A stretch of DNA of 64,000 bases from Xenorhabdus mauleonii (lineage in GTDB: Bacteria > Pseudomonadota > Gammaproteobacteria > Enterobacterales > Enterobacteriaceae), in NCBI RefSeq assembly GCF_900113945.1, contig NZ_FORG01000007.1:124001-188000 (forward strand). The letters run 5' to 3'. The position numbers and the translations under genes were made by a program. The notes under the pieces were generated by a model. The model was not told the origin of the DNA. It did no database searches and was given only the letters and a program-made list of their open reading frames with translations. Below are positions 61,804 to 64,000 of this stretch, piece after piece. Every line of letters begins with the position of its first letter. Positions within the stretch are counted from its first letter, which is position 1.

Positions 61804-62726
61804 TTATCGTCATTTTGCTGATATTTTCAGCTTCCAATGCGCTAGCCGCAGTTGCCCAAAATATTTGGATACTTGCTATCGCCCGTTTTATTCCTGCCTT
61901 GATGCTCCCTGTATTTTGGGGAACCGCCAGCGAAACAGCCGGGCAAATTGTCGGCCCCAAACGTGCAGGCAGAGCGGTTTCACAAGTTTATTTGGGCATT
62001 TCAGCAGCGCTGCTTTTTGGTATTCCACTGGGCACACTTGCATCCGATTCCGTTGGTTGGCGAAGCACATTCTGGGGCTTGGCCGGCCTGTCACTTTTGA
62101 TGGCAATTCTCATGTTTGTCTTCATGCCCGTTGTTGCACGGCCGGAGAAGATAAAAATTAAGGAACAAATACGGATTCTAAAAGATCGGCGATTTGTCGC
62201 GAACCTCGTGCTCTCTGTTGTTGTTTTTACCGCAATGTTCACGGCTTACACTTATTTAGCCAATACATTAGAGCGCATTGCCGGAGTTCAGACGGCATAT
62301 GTCGGATGGTGGCTGATGGGTTTTGGTGCCATTGGCTTGATCGGAAACTGGCTCGGTGGTCGATTTGTTGATAGCAATCCACTAAGAGCCACGGTGATAT
62401 TCACATTGCTGTTAGGTATAGGAATGAGCTTGAGTGTACCGCTGGCGGGTTCTTCGTTACTGCTTGGGATCTCTTTGGCAATGTGGGGAATTGCTTACAC
62501 CGCATTATTTCCCATCTGTCAGATACGTGTCATGAAATCCGCATCGCGCGCCCAAGCGCTGGCAGGTACTTTGAACGTTTCTGCTGCTAATGCAGGGACA
62601 GGATTAGGGGCAATCATTGGCGGGGTAGCAATCTCACAATGGGGTCTGGGCAGTATCGGCTACGTGGCTACCGGTATTGCTGCGGTAGCGATCCTTATGG
62701 TGGCATGGATCGCACGGCTAAAATAA
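61788..62726 (+). pseudogene. MFS transporter lacking its first membrane segments
   Basis: MFS sequence begins abruptly at SRKRLFIVILLIFSASNALA, the end of the motif-A loop plus helix 3, and continues WILAIARFIPALMLPVFWGT to the TAA at 62726 (about 312 residues against about 390-400 for the family). It resembles drug/sugar efflux (AraJ-like) permeases. Upstream the frame (open from 61641) is antisense lysR sequence. About 75 N-terminal residues are missing. Paired head-to-head with the truncated lysR. Confidence 0.85.
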
Positions 62727-62731
62727 GTGGT

Positions 62732-62824
62732 TATAGCCTATTAACTCCAAGTTTCAGGAAGCAACGTATCATCATCCCGCGTCGCGGGATGATGATACAT
62801 GCACCTTGAAGTACGACGCGTATA
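62732..62824 (+). repeat. 93-bp palindromic repeat, second type (copy 2)
   Basis: Same length and orientation as 55370-55462. Central hairpin GTATCATCATCCCGCG (62766-62781), one T, CGCGGGATGATGATAC (62783-62798): 16 bp perfect. It starts five bases after the MFS stop. Confidence 0.9.
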
Positions 62825-63140
62825 GTACAGTTACACTATTATCCCTATTTCCACTGCCATTAAACCACCAGCGGCAATCATCACATCGCTAATATTCCCC
62901 TCATTCCAAAGGAAATGGAGTGAGGGATTACGGCATTTTGGGTACGCTGAAACGTGCTGCCGAATTTCTGGCTCATGCTTACCACTCCATGTTGATCATC
63001 CACCAATGACAAACAACCGCAGTTTTTTGCCTTTTTCTGTCCCGTATGCTGATCAAATCAACTCCGATCTCCCTGTTATGGGTTACACTGAAAAGGATCT
63101 TTTGTTAATTAGTTTACTTGCCAAAATTACAGGATAAACA
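62825..63140. other. Intergenic region with no recognisable gene
   Basis: About 315 bases before yghB. Less AT-rich than other spacers, with short broken frames on both strands, so perhaps decayed coding DNA of unknown origin. The yghB promoter must be in the last part. Confidence 0.4.
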
Positions 63141-63812
63141 ATGGAAACGTTAAGCGAGATCGTGCATGCGCTCTGGCATCATGATTTTAACCAACTCGCC
63201 AATCCGGATTTCATCTGGGTTATTTATGGAGTCCTCTTTGCCACGATTTTGCTGGAAAATGGACTGTTGCCTACTGCTTTTTTACCCGGAGATACGCTAT
63301 TGTTATTGTCTGGCGCCTTGATAGCCAAAGGTGTCATGAGCTTTATTCCCACCGTTGTCCTGCTGTCCATCGCTGCCAGCCTGGGATGTTGGTTGAGTTA
63401 TTTGCAAGGGCGCTGGCTCGGCCATACCCATATTGTCAAAAACTGGCTTGCCCAACTTCCTTTGCATTATCGACAAAAAACCAATCTGCTGTTCGCCAAA
63501 CACGGCTTATCTGCCCTTCTTATTGGTCGTTTCTTAGCATTTGTCCGCACTTTGTTACCAACCTTTGCCGGTATTTCTGGTCTAAATAATAAACGCTTTC
63601 AGTTTTTTAACTGGTTAAGTGGCTTTTTATGGGTCATTATTGTGGTGGGTTTTGGCTATATCCTGAACCAGATCCCATTTATCAAGGCTCATCAGGAGCT
63701 GGTCATGAATATTTTGCTCATTTTACCCGTCATTCTGTTGATCAGTGGCTTGTCTGCTTCCTTGCTGATGTACTGGCGTCACAAGAAAAAATTACTCAAA
63801 AAAACTAAGTAA
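63141..63812 (+). CDS. yghB: DedA family inner-membrane protein YghB
   Basis: Membrane protein of 223 residues with about five hydrophobic segments; DedA proteins affect cell division, proton motive force and lipid carrier recycling. Conserved blocks are [54 protein letters not shown] and [14 protein letters not shown], close to E. coli YghB. AGGA precedes the ATG. In E. coli it adjoins metC. Confidence 0.94.
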   Translation: METLSEIVHALWHHDFNQLANPDFIWVIYGVLFATILLENGLLPTAFLPGDTLLLLSGALIAKGVMSFIPTVVLLSIAASLGCWLSYLQGRWLGHTHIVKNWLAQLPLHYRQKTNLLFAKHGLSALLIGRFLAFVRTLLPTFAGISGLNNKRFQFFNWLSGFLWVIIVVGFGYILNQIPFIKAHQELVMNILLILPVILLISGLSASLLMYWRHKKKLLKKTK

Positions 63813-64000
63813 ATATCCTTATCATTTAATTCATCTTATACAAAAGAAAATTTTCTTTTCATTACGAAAAATTTAAACGCCCAGCCCATTCCAACTGGTA
63901 TTATTACTGACTGAGGATTAAATACAGCGCTATTCCACCTGCTGTATAACTTATATTCTTAACGAAATGTATATTCTTAACGGAATGGGCCACTCACTTA

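Noticed and set aside
61641-61960. Long ORFs on both strands overlapping each other (a 361-codon MFS frame and a 261-codon LysR frame)
   Set aside because: Beyond 61788-61803 each frame is the antisense of the other gene; only the parts with family similarity are kept.
62840-63030. Short frames before yghB as a gene remnant
   Set aside because: Translations on both strands are broken and match no family I recognise; left as unassigned.

Overview
The window looks like a chromosomal segment of an entomopathogenic Morganellaceae bacterium, most likely Xenorhabdus (or close to Photorhabdus). The housekeeping backbone follows the order known from E. coli (pgpA-thiL-nusB-ribH-ribD-nrdR, secF-secD-yajC-tgt-queA, acpH, brnQ-phoR-phoB, sbcD-sbcC, mak-rdgC, exbD-exbB-metC, yghB). 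A two-gene cluster encoding proteins I recognise as the Xenorhabdus binary pore-forming toxin XaxA/XaxB sits in the same stretch. Intergenic DNA is AT-rich and carries a family of small palindromic repeats.

Layout: (1) 1-1763, reverse strand: end of a type VI secretion cluster, with tssF interrupted by one in-frame stop. (2) 2667-5097: a 5-oxoproline (pyroglutamate) uptake pair (DUF969/DUF979) plus pyrrolidone-carboxylate peptidase. (3) 5281-9489: nrdR-ribD-ribH-nusB-thiL-pgpA. (4) 9612-15275: queA-tgt-yajC-secD-secF. (5) 15382-18775: acpH, a 2-Cys peroxiredoxin and ggt. (6) 19049-22954: brnQ, phoR and phoB, with a Pho-box-like site upstream of phoB. (7) 23195-28181: sbcD-sbcC, preceded by a repetitive 24-codon leader ORF whose stop overlaps the sbcD start.

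(8) 28193-46102 is a roughly 19 kb accessory block between sbcC and mak, genes that are separated in E. coli only by araJ. It contains a hicB-like remnant, six tandem paralogous OppA-type peptide-binding proteins without permease genes, and an apparent operon porin-cpdB-RNase I-5'-nucleotidase that reads as a periplasmic RNA/nucleotide scavenging module. (9) 47260-49321: mak and rdgC, divergent. (10) 49428-57789: an OmpF/OmpC-type porin, a TetR regulator, a GH20 chitobiase, a protein resembling DUF6058, and xaxA-xaxB. (11) 58113-63812: exbB-exbD and metC diverging around a Fur-box palindrome, a truncated lysR fused head-to-head to a truncated MFS transporter gene by a deletion, and yghB.

The strongest leads are the RNA-scavenging operon, the OppA array, the sbcD leader ORF, the lysR/MFS double truncation and the repeat family, whose copies show paired changes in their stems. 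Functions come from recognising protein families by eye; no database search was run. Start codons were chosen from Shine-Dalgarno spacing and recalled homologues.
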